Below, in pieces: positions 18,009 through 27,893 of a stretch of DNA of 64,000 nucleotides (position 1 is its first letter; every line of letters begins with the position of its first letter). Under the pieces are notes generated by a model that did no database searches, was not told the DNA's origin, and saw only the letters and a list, made by a program, of their open reading frames with translations. Both the position numbers and the translations under genes were made by a program. Origin of the DNA: Trypanosoma brucei gambiense DAL972 (Eukaryota > Euglenozoa > Kinetoplastea > Trypanosomatida > Trypanosomatidae); assembly GCF_000210295.1 (NCBI RefSeq), contig NC_026740.1, forward strand, positions 1,371,691-1,435,690. Direction: 5' to 3'.

Positions 18009-20249
18009 ATGTCTGGTGCTTTCCGAAAAATATGTGAGCCTCCTGTTATGGAGGGTATCGAAGTTTCTGCGTTGGATATACGTAGTCGTCGGCAATTTAG
18101 AACCACAGGATCCGATGTGATGGAAAAGTATATTTCATCGTCTTTTTTACCTATATTAAGGGAGATTATTCCTCACAGTGATAATCCACCGGGGTTTGGT
18201 GGGTGCTGGTTTTGGGGTTGTTACTTCCATGGTTTGTACGGTGAAGATATGTTGGTTGACCTAAACGGAACGGGAGTCAGTTTATCGGAAGATCCATTAG
18301 ATACACAGGTTGCACTGAGGAAGAAGTCGTTTTCATTGGCGGGAGACGAGTCAAATAAGGTTATTTTAGAGCACTGCTGCTCTAAGCTGGAAGCGCTATG
18401 TGGTTTGTGTCTTTCTGTGGTTCTACATGTAGCACGACAACCGATGTTGGAGGATGGGGAGGGACCGCAAGCGTTAGTGTTGTGTGCTACCAAGGACCAA
18501 TGCGATGAAGTGCACGAGCTCATAGATCGTTTCGGATCTGGTCTTCATTTAGTTACACACAATCTGTTTGGTGCGTACCCACCGATGCCAGCGGAAAGAA
18601 GAGCAGACATCGTCGTGGGTACTCTGCCGCTGTGGGAAAGCGTGGTACACCTCGCCCCTCGCAGCAGTCAGGATGAACTTGAAGAAATTTTATATCATTT
18701 GCCGTACGATACGAACAGGGCGGCGTCAACAACACGGTGGCGACCATATTCTCTCGCTTTTGTTACTCAGTTGTTGCTTATCGATTTGGATTTGCAGCAC
18801 TCACTCGGTTATTGGCCATTACTGCTACACCTGTTCGCTAAGCAGGGGCAGCTCACCCCGTCGATTCCACGCCGACCAAACGGCAGTGAAGGTCTCAAAG
18901 GGAGCCAGTGTTCGTATGTTCACGGTGCCGTGCTTCCTAAGGAATGCCAGGTCTACTGTTTGGTGGACGGGTGCGGCGAGGGACGAAAGCTTTTTGGGAC
19001 CTTGCTTGACTCTCGCAAACGTGATTATGCCTTGGAAAGCATAGAGCTTGCTTGCATCAGTTTGAGGGCCCAATCTTTGAACATGAATGCACGAGCTATG
19101 GATTCTGCGAACTTATATGCACAGGGGAGGACACGCCAGGATAGCAATGACGAGAGCAGTGATGCGAAAAGGGTGGAAAAATACATTCCACGGTTAGAAG
19201 TGTACAACGCGCTCTCGCACTCTCGGCTGCTGGTAGATGCTAGTGCCCTTGCTGAATTTGCTGCCGAGGCGGTCCGTTGTGCCCTCTCTTTTTGGTCGAG
19301 GTTTGAGGGGACGCCACACACTGAGGACGTGGAAAACACCTCTTCTGTCGTTGATGTTAGTTTGGCATACACATGCATAAATTCAGGTAGGTATTCCGGA
19401 GAAGGAGAGAGCGCGTGGTTTGTCACTAAAATGATGGCCGTAATAACACCAACCGAACACACAGCGATGCACCCCTCACGGACAACATTGCTTATAAAGC
19501 ACTTGGCAGATGAGTTTTCGGGTCAGATATTCGATGGGGGTGTTTTGCAGTGTTTTTGCCGTTGCCAAGCGATAGAGCCGGTAGATCCTTTGGACGTGGT
19601 GCTTGGACCCATGTTCTCTGCCACGGCGAAGTCGCTTTCCGGAGAGCCACTTTTTTTCCCCGCGTGTGGCACTGAGGTAGTGGATGGAGACATGAGCGTG
19701 GTGGCTCGACACCGGGCTGAGCTCCACAAAGCGGTTATGAAGGCATCGTCGACAACAAATGTGTCCACATTGTTTCCCCTGTACAAGTTTCTCAGCACCG
19801 TGCCGCGGCTACCGTGGAACACTGTTCTTGTTTTCCGTCGTATTGATTCGTCCAGTTCCCTATTTTGTGGAATCCAAGGGGGACATAAACCAACCGCACT
19901 CCTTTACCTCGAGGAGTGCTGCCAGTATGGGAAGGTCATTTCTTTTTTTGTATATCAGAGACTGGATGTCGAAGACGGTGCGGAGGGAAGTGTGGATTTC
20001 TTTGTCGAGTTCCAAACTTGTGAGGGTGCAATAGAGGCTGTTAAGCAGTTCTCAATTCGTCTCGCCACCCAGAACCAGCGAGGTGAGGGAACAGCACAAG
20101 TCAGATTTTTCCCAAACGATTTGTACTACGAGGGTGTCAGTGCTGAGCTCCGTAAACTGGGTGGCGGCAACACAAGATGTGACGAGGAGAGTGGGGCAAT
20201 GGACAGTGACGAAGATTTTTTTGGTATTTCGCTTCTAGCCGAGCGGTGA
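18009..20249 (+). CDS. degenerate DEAD-box helicase-like protein with C-terminal RRM/UHM-like domain
   Basis: A 746-aa protein from ATG 18009 (MSGAFRKICE); the 37 residues further upstream depend on a GTG start. The first half follows a DEAD-box N-lobe: ALVLCATKDQCDEVHELI (~155-172, motif Ia-like), ADIVVGTLPLWESVV (~199-213, TPGR-like) and LLLIDLDLQHSLGYWPLLL (~254-272), where DEAD is replaced by DLDL. No GKT P-loop is present, so ATP hydrolysis is unlikely. Residues ~631-690 (YLEECCQYGKVISFFVYQ, then FFVEFQTCEGAIEAVKQF) have the ECxxYGxV...VEF pattern of U2AF-homology motifs. The C terminus is acidic. This may be an RNP scaffold; partners are not evident from the neighbours. The domain assignment is by pattern only. 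Confidence 0.7.
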   Translation: MSGAFRKICEPPVMEGIEVSALDIRSRRQFRTTGSDVMEKYISSSFLPILREIIPHSDNPPGFGGCWFWGCYFHGLYGEDMLVDLNGTGVSLSEDPLDTQVALRKKSFSLAGDESNKVILEHCCSKLEALCGLCLSVVLHVARQPMLEDGEGPQALVLCATKDQCDEVHELIDRFGSGLHLVTHNLFGAYPPMPAERRADIVVGTLPLWESVVHLAPRSSQDELEEILYHLPYDTNRAASTTRWRPYSLAFVTQLLLIDLDLQHSLGYWPLLLHLFAKQGQLTPSIPRRPNGSEGLKGSQCSYVHGAVLPKECQVYCLVDGCGEGRKLFGTLLDSRKRDYALESIELACISLRAQSLNMNARAMDSANLYAQGRTRQDSNDESSDAKRVEKYIPRLEVYNALSHSRLLVDASALAEFAAEAVRCALSFWSRFEGTPHTEDVENTSSVVDVSLAYTCINSGRYSGEGESAWFVTKMMAVITPTEHTAMHPSRTTLLIKHLADEFSGQIFDGGVLQCFCRCQAIEPVDPLDVVLGPMFSATAKSLSGEPLFFPACGTEVVDGDMSVVARHRAELHKAVMKASSTTNVSTLFPLYKFLSTVPRLPWNTVLVFRRIDSSSSLFCGIQGGHKPTALLYLEECCQYGKVISFFVYQRLDVEDGAEGSVDFFVEFQTCEGAIEAVKQFSIRLATQNQRGEGTAQVRFFPNDLYYEGVSAELRKLGGGNTRCDEESGAMDSDEDFFGISLLAER

Positions 20250-20620
20250 ATACACGTGGTTACGTTTGCGGGGCGGGTGAGTGTATTTACGTTGTTCCCC
20301 CAGCGAGTTGTCCTAGTGGGCGAGAACCAGAGCCACCGGCCGCGTCAGACTACATTAATATTCAACTCCATGCCATTATATTTCTTTATGGTTTTGTTGT
20401 CCTTTGCTTGCTAACTGATTTTAACGGATCATCCGGAATCTTTTTAATGTGTGCGTACACGTGTTGCACAAATAGTGTCGCTGCCATATGCGCCTGTTGG
20501 CGTTGTGCTGTGAGTTTATTTTGTGCCGTTTTCATTTGTTGAAGTAGGTTGCAACTTTTTTCACCTCTCCAATACGCATAACGGTTAACTAACTTTCTTA
20601 CTGAAAGGTTTCACGTAGTA
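20250..20620. other. intergenic region upstream of RPL19 copy 1
   Basis: A 371-bp gap with T-rich sequence. A pyrimidine tract at ~20550-20570 (cttttttcacctctcc) and AG dinucleotides up to 20618 give a splice-acceptor region just before ATG 20621. Short open frames are spurious. Confidence 0.6.
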
Positions 20621-21403
20621 ATGGTGTCACTGAAGCTCCAAGCTCGCCTGGCAGCGGACATCCTGCGCTGCGGCCGCGGCCGCGTGTGGTTGGACCCTAA
20701 CGAAGCGGTAGAGATTCGCAATGCCAATTCACGCAAGAGTGTACGCAAGTTGATCAAAGACGGTTTGGTAATGCGAAAGCCTGTTAAGGTGCATTCGCGC
20801 TCCCGCTGGCGCCAGATGAAGTTGGCGAAGAGCATGGGACGCCACGAGGGTACCGGCCGCCGCGAGGGTACTCGCGAAGCACGCATGCCCAGCAAGGAAC
20901 TTTGGATGCGCCGACTTCGCATTCTTCGCCGTTTGCTTCGCAAGTACCGCGAAGAAAAGAAGATTGATCGGCACATCTACCGCGAGCTGTACATGAAGGC
21001 AAAGGGCAACGTGTTCCGCAACAAGCGCAACCTTATGGAGCACATCCACAAGGTGAAGAACGAGAAGAAGAAGGCTCGTCAGCTTGCTGAGCAACTCGCG
21101 GCGAAACGCCTAAAGGACGAGCAGAACCGCCGCAAGGCACGAAAGCAGGAGCTGAAGAAGCGTGAGAAGGAACGTGAGCGTGCACGCCGTGACGATGCCG
21201 CTGCTGCGGCTGCTGCCAAACAACGAGCTGCCGCGAAGAAGGCTGCCGCTCCCGCTGCCAAGAAGGGTGGCAAGGCTGTTGCCCCCGCCACTCCTGCGAA
21301 GGCCGCCCCTGCAAAGGCCGCCGCTGCGAAGGTTGCCCCAGCGAAGGCGGCTCCCGCAAAGGCCGCCAGCCCTGCCGGGAAGAAGGCAGCGGGTAAGAAG
21401 TGA
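20621..21403 (+). CDS. RPL19: 60S ribosomal protein L19 (eL19), copy 1
   Basis: A 260-aa eL19 of the large cytosolic ribosomal subunit. Residues 1-~180 carry the conserved core ([79 protein letters not shown]). The C terminus, from ~185, is a long Ala/Lys/Pro-rich tail with PAKAA-type repeats. It makes the protein about 60-70 residues longer than typical eL19 and is a kinetoplastid trait. The CDS appears identical at nucleotide level to the copy at 22305-23087, judged from identical translations in several frames. The 5' flanks differ. Confidence 0.97.
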   Translation: MVSLKLQARLAADILRCGRGRVWLDPNEAVEIRNANSRKSVRKLIKDGLVMRKPVKVHSRSRWRQMKLAKSMGRHEGTGRREGTREARMPSKELWMRRLRILRRLLRKYREEKKIDRHIYRELYMKAKGNVFRNKRNLMEHIHKVKNEKKKARQLAEQLAAKRLKDEQNRRKARKQELKKREKERERARRDDAAAAAAAKQRAAAKKAAAPAAKKGGKAVAPATPAKAAPAKAAAAKVAPAKAAPAKAASPAGKKAAGKK

Positions 21404-21606
21404 AGGTTGCACCACTGCTTCTAACTGATTTTGGTACTTTTCTTTTTATTGTGTGTATCTGCTATGTTTTCTCCTTTTATGATTGAAAATTCTGTAATGT
21501 ATATTTTGGATTTGTTACTTCGTCTTGCACATTTCAGAGATGCATTTTTTCCCCGGTTGTCGTGGCAGAAGGAGGCCTTTTCTAGTGTAGGAACCGTTTA
21601 GGTGTG
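21404..21606. other. short intergenic region between RPL19 copy 1 and the zinc protein
   Basis: About 200 bp. The first ~17 bp after the RPL19 stop match copy 2 except for one G/A change, then the copies diverge. A T-rich tract (21429-21480) and further pyrimidines before AG precede ATG 21607. Confidence 0.6.
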
Positions 21607-21963
21607 ATGTCTCATGTCACAGCTGACCTCGAGTGTTTTAAGTGCGATATGTGCGGTGTATATCTTCACAAGGACATCTTCTGCAATCATAGACGCGAGT
21701 GTAAGGGTCCTCATTCAACAGAACTGAAGAAAAGTGAATGCCGTCAGATAGAAGCAGCGCTAAACGAAAAATCGAGAGAACGACTTGCGTTGCAGTCCGC
21801 TAGCGCAAGACCCCTTGTCCCTGCCGAACTCATGGAGTTACACCAGCAAGCGCGCATTCGGAGGGAGGTTGCCAACAAGTACGAGAGTGAGGTTGAGAGG
21901 AAAATTCAGGAGCGACTTGCTCCCGAGAGGATGCTAGCTCTCGCTAAGTTTCTTGCGGAATGA
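21607..21963 (+). CDS. small C-x2-C/H-C zinc-binding protein
   Basis: A 118-aa protein starting MSHVTADLECFKCDMCGVYL; the codon before it is a GTG that I do not use. Residues ~10-32 contain C-x2-C-x2-C and then Cys/His residues (DIFCNHRREC), consistent with one small zinc finger. The remainder is a charged helix (KKSECRQIEAALNEKSRERLALQ; RIRREVANKYESEVERKIQERL) likely to form a coiled coil. The specific family is not recognised. It is caught between two identical RPL19 genes, so the local unit is RPL19 - zinc protein - RPL19. Confidence 0.75.
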   Translation: MSHVTADLECFKCDMCGVYLHKDIFCNHRRECKGPHSTELKKSECRQIEAALNEKSRERLALQSASARPLVPAELMELHQQARIRREVANKYESEVERKIQERLAPERMLALAKFLAE

Positions 21964-22304
21964 AGATAGATGCCTTTTTTGTTCATTGCTCTTCCATCTG
22001 ATGTCGGAAACCTGTGAGGTGATTGGGTGAGATGTTTCCATCCTTCTCTGAAAATGCGTGGCCAAATATTTCTCCCATCCCTCAGGTACGCATCTACGCC
22101 TGCCGCGGCCGTCGGATGTCAGCATGCCGTGGTGGTAGTGAGGTTAGGGTTGTAACTGTCACCGATTCACGGCGGTGAAGGGGTCGATGCTTTCGTTATG
22201 TCTCCTCTCATTCCTCCCCCGTACCGATATCCCACCGTATCGCTCTCCACCCCCTTGTTTTTTGTTTAATTTGTAGCCAATTTTGCTTCATCTTATACCC
22301 GTAG
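21964..22304. other. intergenic region upstream of RPL19 copy 2
   Basis: A 341-bp gap. The tract cccccttgttttttgtttaatttg runs into an AG at 22275-22276, a good trans-splice acceptor. A second AG at 22303-22304 touches the ATG directly and would leave no native 5' UTR, so the upstream site is preferred. The sequence is unrelated to the flank of copy 1. Confidence 0.65.
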
Positions 22305-23087
22305 ATGGTGTCACTGAAGCTCCAAGCTCGCCTGGCAGCGGACATCCTGCGCTGCGGCCGCGGCCGCGTGTGGTTGGACCCTAACGAAGCGGTAGAGATT
22401 CGCAATGCCAATTCACGCAAGAGTGTACGCAAGTTGATCAAAGACGGTTTGGTAATGCGAAAGCCTGTTAAGGTGCATTCGCGCTCCCGCTGGCGCCAGA
22501 TGAAGTTGGCGAAGAGCATGGGACGCCACGAGGGTACCGGCCGCCGCGAGGGTACTCGCGAAGCACGCATGCCCAGCAAGGAACTTTGGATGCGCCGACT
22601 TCGCATTCTTCGCCGTTTGCTTCGCAAGTACCGCGAAGAAAAGAAGATTGATCGGCACATCTACCGCGAGCTGTACATGAAGGCAAAGGGCAACGTGTTC
22701 CGCAACAAGCGCAACCTTATGGAGCACATCCACAAGGTGAAGAACGAGAAGAAGAAGGCTCGTCAGCTTGCTGAGCAACTCGCGGCGAAACGCCTAAAGG
22801 ACGAGCAGAACCGCCGCAAGGCACGAAAGCAGGAGCTGAAGAAGCGTGAGAAGGAACGTGAGCGTGCACGCCGTGACGATGCCGCTGCTGCGGCTGCTGC
22901 CAAACAACGAGCTGCCGCGAAGAAGGCTGCCGCTCCCGCTGCCAAGAAGGGTGGCAAGGCTGTTGCCCCCGCCACTCCTGCGAAGGCCGCCCCTGCAAAG
23001 GCCGCCGCTGCGAAGGTTGCCCCAGCGAAGGCGGCTCCCGCAAAGGCCGCCAGCCCTGCCGGGAAGAAGGCAGCGGGTAAGAAGTGA
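22305..23087 (+). CDS. RPL19: 60S ribosomal protein L19 (eL19), copy 2
   Basis: Encodes the same 260-aa protein as the gene at 20621-21403, with the same core and the same Ala/Lys-rich tail. Identity begins essentially at the ATG and ends about 17 bases past the stop codon, after one substitution. The two genes therefore have different splice sites, 5' UTRs and 3' UTRs, which could give different mRNA stability while the protein is unchanged. Such exact coding identity points to recent gene conversion or duplication. Confidence 0.97.
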   Translation: MVSLKLQARLAADILRCGRGRVWLDPNEAVEIRNANSRKSVRKLIKDGLVMRKPVKVHSRSRWRQMKLAKSMGRHEGTGRREGTREARMPSKELWMRRLRILRRLLRKYREEKKIDRHIYRELYMKAKGNVFRNKRNLMEHIHKVKNEKKKARQLAEQLAAKRLKDEQNRRKARKQELKKREKERERARRDDAAAAAAAKQRAAAKKAAAPAAKKGGKAVAPATPAKAAPAKAAAAKVAPAKAAPAKAASPAGKKAAGKK

Positions 23088-23383
23088 AAGTTGCACCACT
23101 GCTTTTTTCTTTTGTTAATTCTTATTTTCTAAAGAACTTGCACGTTTTGTGCCCACTATTACCATCATCGTCTATTTCTTATTGTTATTCTGTTTCCATA
23201 ATGATAACACCCGCTTTGGATCTTCCCCTGTTTTCAGGCTCATTGCTTTGTTGCGGCGGTTCGCGTGGCCGTTTTCAAGGAATAAATATTTGGCTATATT
23301 GTTGATATTAGGGTGAAGCGACCATTTATTTGTTACTTTAGAACATTGTCTCTTCTGCTCGGGGCATCGTTTGACAGTTGTCT
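23088..23383. other. intergenic region
   Basis: A 296-bp gap of T-rich sequence (cttttttcttttgttaattcttattttc just after RPL19). It supplies the 3' UTR and the pyrimidine tract for the next gene. No gene is seen. Confidence 0.55.
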
Positions 23384-24466
23384 ATGATTCTATCCCTCGA
23401 CATGAAAAATGCGCCCGATTCACGATGTAAGTCATCGGGACACGGCGGTAAATGCCGGAAGGAGGGCAATCTTTCACGATCACAACACGAAAGTGCCACT
23501 CACACACCTGTGCGGGCACGTGGTCCCCGGAGGAGTACTTCTCGGTTAGTAAACGAGCGGTCGCCAAACAGGTGCGGTTGGGCTATAGGTGCTAGTGCGA
23601 TGGAGGAAACACCGGAGATTCTGGGTTTGCGCCGCCGGGCTGAGGAGGTTGCTCCAATTTTGGGTGCTAATGTTTGTCAAATCCGTGATCTGTTACTATT
23701 ACAGCGTGTAGCGATCGAGGTTGCTGAACGATTCTCCCGTCTGGAGGAGTGGTACGTTGCACAGTTGCGGGAGCGCTCCGAGTACTTGGAGCACCGCGTG
23801 ACGCAGTTGGCGGAGGCTGCTGCTTCTCAGACCGCTTATTTAACCTCTGATAAGTCCCGAACACCGACGGCGGTACGTCACCGTCAAGGTTTAACCGGTA
23901 GAGCCGCGGGGATGAGTAGGCCCTCGCTCAGTTTTCGCAGTAGGTCTCCTTCGAGTAACGATGATGCTGGGAGGAGCGGTGGGGCCGCGCCGTCTTCCCC
24001 TTTCAAGGTCCAGCATTCAAAGAATTTAAACAGCTCGCGCATTCGTTTTACAGGGCGTTCTACCGCGTCACTGTTCGCTCTGCACTTTCAACCTCCAACT
24101 GTCGAACATAACTATAACAATTCGGCCGATACTTCTCGGGGGACGGGCCCCAACAGACGTCGGACTATGGATATGTTAGGACCTTGTGGGGGCGCAAGTG
24201 CCATGAGGATGAAACTAACGATGAAAGACAAGCGAAAGTCACCAAGTTCAGGTTCCCACCAGAGGCGTCCTTCTAAGGGGGGTAGCGAATCCGAGGTGTA
24301 CGATACCCTGAATGGTAGCAATAGCAACAATAAGCAGATTAGTACACGGCGCGCTTGTGGTTCAACTATCTTGCTCTCAGTTTCAGATAGGAAGCACACA
24401 CCACGTCGTGTGTTGCCCGCTTCCAGCAGACTGATTTATGCGGTCGATGCGATCGCACGGGAATGA
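23384..24466 (+). CDS. hypothetical basic protein with short coiled coil
   Basis: A 360-aa protein from ATG 23384 (MILSLDMKNAPDS); two codons upstream come from a TTG. The sequence is rich in Ser, Arg and Pro and mostly disordered-looking (SFRSRSPSSNDDAGR; RRTMDML; HQRRPSKGGSESEVY). One ordered segment at ~75-145 (PEILGLRRRAEEVAPILGAN, LLLQRVAIEVAERFSRLEEW) is predicted helical and could dimerise. A second in-frame ATG before EETPEILG (~residue 73) is a possible alternative start that would skip the basic leader. No family is recognised. Composition suggests a nuclear, cytoskeletal or RNA-associated role, but this is not demonstrable here. Confidence 0.65.
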   Translation: MILSLDMKNAPDSRCKSSGHGGKCRKEGNLSRSQHESATHTPVRARGPRRSTSRLVNERSPNRCGWAIGASAMEETPEILGLRRRAEEVAPILGANVCQIRDLLLLQRVAIEVAERFSRLEEWYVAQLRERSEYLEHRVTQLAEAAASQTAYLTSDKSRTPTAVRHRQGLTGRAAGMSRPSLSFRSRSPSSNDDAGRSGGAAPSSPFKVQHSKNLNSSRIRFTGRSTASLFALHFQPPTVEHNYNNSADTSRGTGPNRRRTMDMLGPCGGASAMRMKLTMKDKRKSPSSGSHQRRPSKGGSESEVYDTLNGSNSNNKQISTRRACGSTILLSVSDRKHTPRRVLPASSRLIYAVDAIARE

Positions 24467-24987
24467 TGCGTGTACTTTTTTTCTTTTCGTGGTTGGGTAC
24501 TGAGAGGTCATTCATTTAGTGGATGTAAGTTTTTTTTCGTTTTGTCGAATTACGAGGTGAACCATTGTGTGCCTTCATGGTATGACGCCGTGGTGCCCTT
24601 GTTATGCGTTGATCTCCTCTAGAGCAGGGAAAGAAAGAATGATCCATGTACAGAAAGGTCGCTATGGGTGGGATATTCTGCTTGTTTCTGATTTCTGTTT
24701 ATAGAAAGCGTGTGCGTTTGTGTGATCGCAAATAAGACTCGTATAATATGTTGAAATATGTTTGCATAATGTGCAATTCTCTTTTTGTTGCATGTCTTTA
24801 TGTTGCTGGTGTTATGCTTCTGTTATTACTTCCTGCTAAGATCTGGAAAGGACGGAACTTAGCCGTGAGGGAAACTGGAGAAACGCAGGAGGAGGTGTCG
24901 TACCTTTCGCAAACAAGGTAGGTAGCTCATTATAATCGCTAACTGATCGGGTGAAGAGGGTGAAAAGACGTGTGACGGCACACCGCG
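24467..24987. other. intergenic region
   Basis: A 521-bp gap. T-rich sequence with a pyrimidine-rich part around 24770-24830 precedes the kinesin-like gene. No gene is seen. Confidence 0.55.
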
Positions 24988-26862
24988 ATGGAGCAAACCA
25001 GCAAACCCGCTAACCTTCCTCCCTGTTCACCAAGACAGGCGGTGAAGAATATTCTTAGGGGCGTCGATAGCCACGTTCGGGTTATGTCCCATTTAGATAA
25101 CGTGTCCACTTCTTCCAGTTACTCGGCGGTGCGGCTGAAGAAGCCGAAAACGGATTCTTGGACGGAACCATTTAACGTGACCCGTGTGCATCGAGGTACA
25201 TCTACGAATAGTTTCTACCAGGAGGTTATAGCACCGTGCGTGGCAAACTGTTTAGCTGGGCAGAGTTACCTGTTTTTAGTTAGTGGTCCCTGTGAAAGCG
25301 GTCGAAGTCAGACCCTCTACGGCAGTCCACACCATAAAACCAAGGGCGTCGTTGAACTTGCCGCCGAAGACTTGTTGGGCTATATGACCGGTGGTGCTGA
25401 GAACAACGATGACAACCCTAGTAGGGGGCAGCCAACAGTCACCCATTCCGCCTTTGTTACGCGCGGGTCACACATAAACGAAACAAAGACAGGCGAGCCC
25501 GTTCCTATTGTGGACTTTCCACCTCCGCTGGGTCGCACTGCTCTTCCGCGCATGCAGTTGCTAGAGTCAGCTGCTAGCGTTGTACAAATACCCGAGCACA
25601 AGTATTCAGACACTTCTTGTATTATTCAGTTTCAGGTTTATGTTCCGGTGGACACCCTAGGACGGCGTTCCATGGCCACACTAACCTTTGTGGACGCTGC
25701 AGCATTTCACTCGCAGCCGTGCAGTGAGGTTCGTCATCTTGTATCTACCGTGCGTCGGGTGGCGGGACTGTCTAACGGCGACGGCCCCAGTTTCGATCAG
25801 AGGAAACTGACGACTTTGCTTGAGCCTGCACTTATGGGTTATGTCACGCTAATGTCCATCACAACCATCAGTGGTCGAGATGACTTACACGAAGCGGCAT
25901 GTGAAGCTCTGCGCTTCGCTGAGACCATTAGTCGGATTCATCAGGTTCTTATGTTAGTACACATCAACACGCCCAAGTGGTTCCTAGACACGGCGGAGAA
26001 AGTAGAGGTTCTGAGGTCCCAGCGTAATAAGATGCTGTCTGAACAGCATGCTCGCGGCGTGTATGACTATTACGTGACTGTCACCAAGTGGTTGTCTCAG
26101 CATGTGGCCGGCGCCGGTTGTACGTTTGATAAATTACTTGAAGAAGTGGAGCAAATTCGTGAAGACCTTGCGTGTGAGATGAAGGAGAGGGTTAAAAGCG
26201 TCCAGGCATCTATACAAGAGGCTGAGAAACAGCACGCTCTTCAACTTGAGCGCACACGCAATGCCCACGCGATAACAACTTCACAATTGGACAAGGTAAA
26301 ACGCTTAGACGAAGCAATAGCCGCGCTTACTCAGAAGGTGACACAGCGAGATCTGTTCAACGACCACAAAATAAGCGAAATGCGTATCGAAATATCTGCT
26401 ATTGAAAGCGAAACAGAGACGCGGAGACAGGAGTTGCTGCGGTTCGAAAATGAGGAGAGGCTGTACGGAACTAAATGCGCGGAGGTGATGGGGGTTCTTG
26501 AGAAATATTCAGCAGACCTTGCTAATTCCCAGATGCACTACGTGCTCACCGAAGAGATGAGTGCCATCGAAGAAAAGAAGAAACGCCTGGAGGCAGATCT
26601 TGCAACTGCTTCGCGTATTGCACATATGGAGAGTGACAATTTCCGCGCTAATCGAGAGAAGAATTCACGCCTGTCACACCTGTCGGTGATGCAGCAGAAA
26701 GTTGACTCCCTTCGGGGACGTATCTTAACAAACAGCGTTTCCCATACCATGAGCCGAAGCGCAAGCCACCTTAGCCCGCGTAGTCAGCCTGACGCTTCGC
26801 CTTCAGAGTCACCGGCGCAAAAGCGGCGGCGGTTCGCAAGCCCGCGGTACTCCGCTGTGTAG
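24988..26862 (+). CDS. divergent kinesin-like protein with degenerate P-loop and coiled coil
   Basis: A 624-aa protein. Residues 60-330 follow a kinesin motor: TNSFYQEVIAPCVANCLAGQ matches the alpha-helix before the P-loop, SGPCESGRSQTLYG (99-112) aligns with the motor P-loop but has Arg in place of the catalytic Lys, and VDAAAF replaces the switch II DLAGSE. RKLTTLLEPALMGYVTLMSI and ACEALRFAETISRI match the C-terminal motor helices. Residues ~330-580 form a long charged coiled coil (VRSVQASIQEAEKQHALQLE-like heptads). The tail is basic and Ser/Pro-rich. With P-loop Lys and switch II missing, nucleotide hydrolysis is doubtful, so it may be a microtubule-binding or scaffold pseudomotor. Confidence 0.72.
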   Translation: MEQTSKPANLPPCSPRQAVKNILRGVDSHVRVMSHLDNVSTSSSYSAVRLKKPKTDSWTEPFNVTRVHRGTSTNSFYQEVIAPCVANCLAGQSYLFLVSGPCESGRSQTLYGSPHHKTKGVVELAAEDLLGYMTGGAENNDDNPSRGQPTVTHSAFVTRGSHINETKTGEPVPIVDFPPPLGRTALPRMQLLESAASVVQIPEHKYSDTSCIIQFQVYVPVDTLGRRSMATLTFVDAAAFHSQPCSEVRHLVSTVRRVAGLSNGDGPSFDQRKLTTLLEPALMGYVTLMSITTISGRDDLHEAACEALRFAETISRIHQVLMLVHINTPKWFLDTAEKVEVLRSQRNKMLSEQHARGVYDYYVTVTKWLSQHVAGAGCTFDKLLEEVEQIREDLACEMKERVKSVQASIQEAEKQHALQLERTRNAHAITTSQLDKVKRLDEAIAALTQKVTQRDLFNDHKISEMRIEISAIESETETRRQELLRFENEERLYGTKCAEVMGVLEKYSADLANSQMHYVLTEEMSAIEEKKKRLEADLATASRIAHMESDNFRANREKNSRLSHLSVMQQKVDSLRGRILTNSVSHTMSRSASHLSPRSQPDASPSESPAQKRRRFASPRYSAV

Positions 26863-27893
26863 CGGTGTCAGCTACGTTGCCTTCCTTTTGCTTTCCTTTT
26901 CATTCACTGTATCTTTTTTGGCGTCGGGGTACGGCCAACATACTGCAAAATAATGTTAGGTTCACACATGTATATATATATATATATAGAACTAGATCAC
27001 CTCTCGCTTACGCGGGGAGTGCTTCGTGCGAAGAGGCGAAAATGGAGAAAAAGGATGCGCTTTTACGACGGGACAGGAGTTGTGGTCACCTCACCAGTGT
27101 TTGTTTGTACTATTATGAGAAATGTTAAGGGAAATGAAGCAGAAGAGAAGGAAAATGTGGATCGGTAGATGAGACAGAGGTGAACTTAATTACTGTAAGT
27201 AGTTACTGGGTTTGTACGCTTACTGTGTGTAGGGGAAAAGAGGGGTTTCCGACATTAGGCAGTGTGTGCGCGGTGGCAAGGGCGATTGCCACCTACGCAC
27301 ACGTGCCTCTATCCTTTGTATCCATACGTTTTAATGTGTCTGCATGGTGGGAGTGTACAGAGGGAGGTTGTTTGTGCCGCACTAACCGCGGCCATTTGTT
27401 TGTTCCATTTGTTGGATAGTATTTATTTCCGCGGTTACGTAACTTGGGGGTGCATGTGTATGTGCTTCCTTCCCATAAATTGCGCTGTGTTGAACTACCT
27501 CCCTGAGTGGGGAAAGTTCTTTTTTTTGAATATTTCTTTATTTTTGCCAAAACAAAAAAAACCTGCTTTATATTTTGACAGCTTGTTGCACTTGCAAGGG
27601 TGAAGCACTTGTGCTTTCCGTACTTCACGGTAGGGGAAAGTTATAGGCAAAAGAAGCAACGCGGAAGGGGCTATTTTTCTCCCTTCGCGGTGAAGAGAAG
27701 GAAGGTAAAGGAGCAAACGGAAAAGCAGCCAAACTCAGAAGGAAAAAGCTTCAGGAAAGCCGTTGAGGCACGGAAGGTTAAAAAGAAACAACCCTATATT
27801 GGGCGGGTCAAGTGTATCTTGTAGAGGGTTTGGGTATTCACCAAGACTCTTGAGCTCAGTGCAGCGCCGCAGGTAGTGCGTTGGAGAGGGGTA
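26863..27893. other. long intergenic region with TA microsatellite
   Basis: A 1031-bp gap containing a (TA)9 run at 26971-26988 and pyrimidine/T-rich stretches at about 26878-26925 and 27518-27545. Short open frames here have no domain or composition support. It presumably holds a long 3' UTR and the splice region of the TPR protein gene. Confidence 0.55.

Larger units (their letters stand above)
20621..23105 (+). repeat. tandem duplication of RPL19 coding unit (~800 bp, offset 1684) flanking a zinc-protein gene
   Basis: The segments 20621-21420 and 22305-23104 match, with one G/A difference four bases after the stop codon and divergence after gcaccactgctt. The zinc-protein gene and unrelated flanks lie between. 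Confidence 0.85.
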
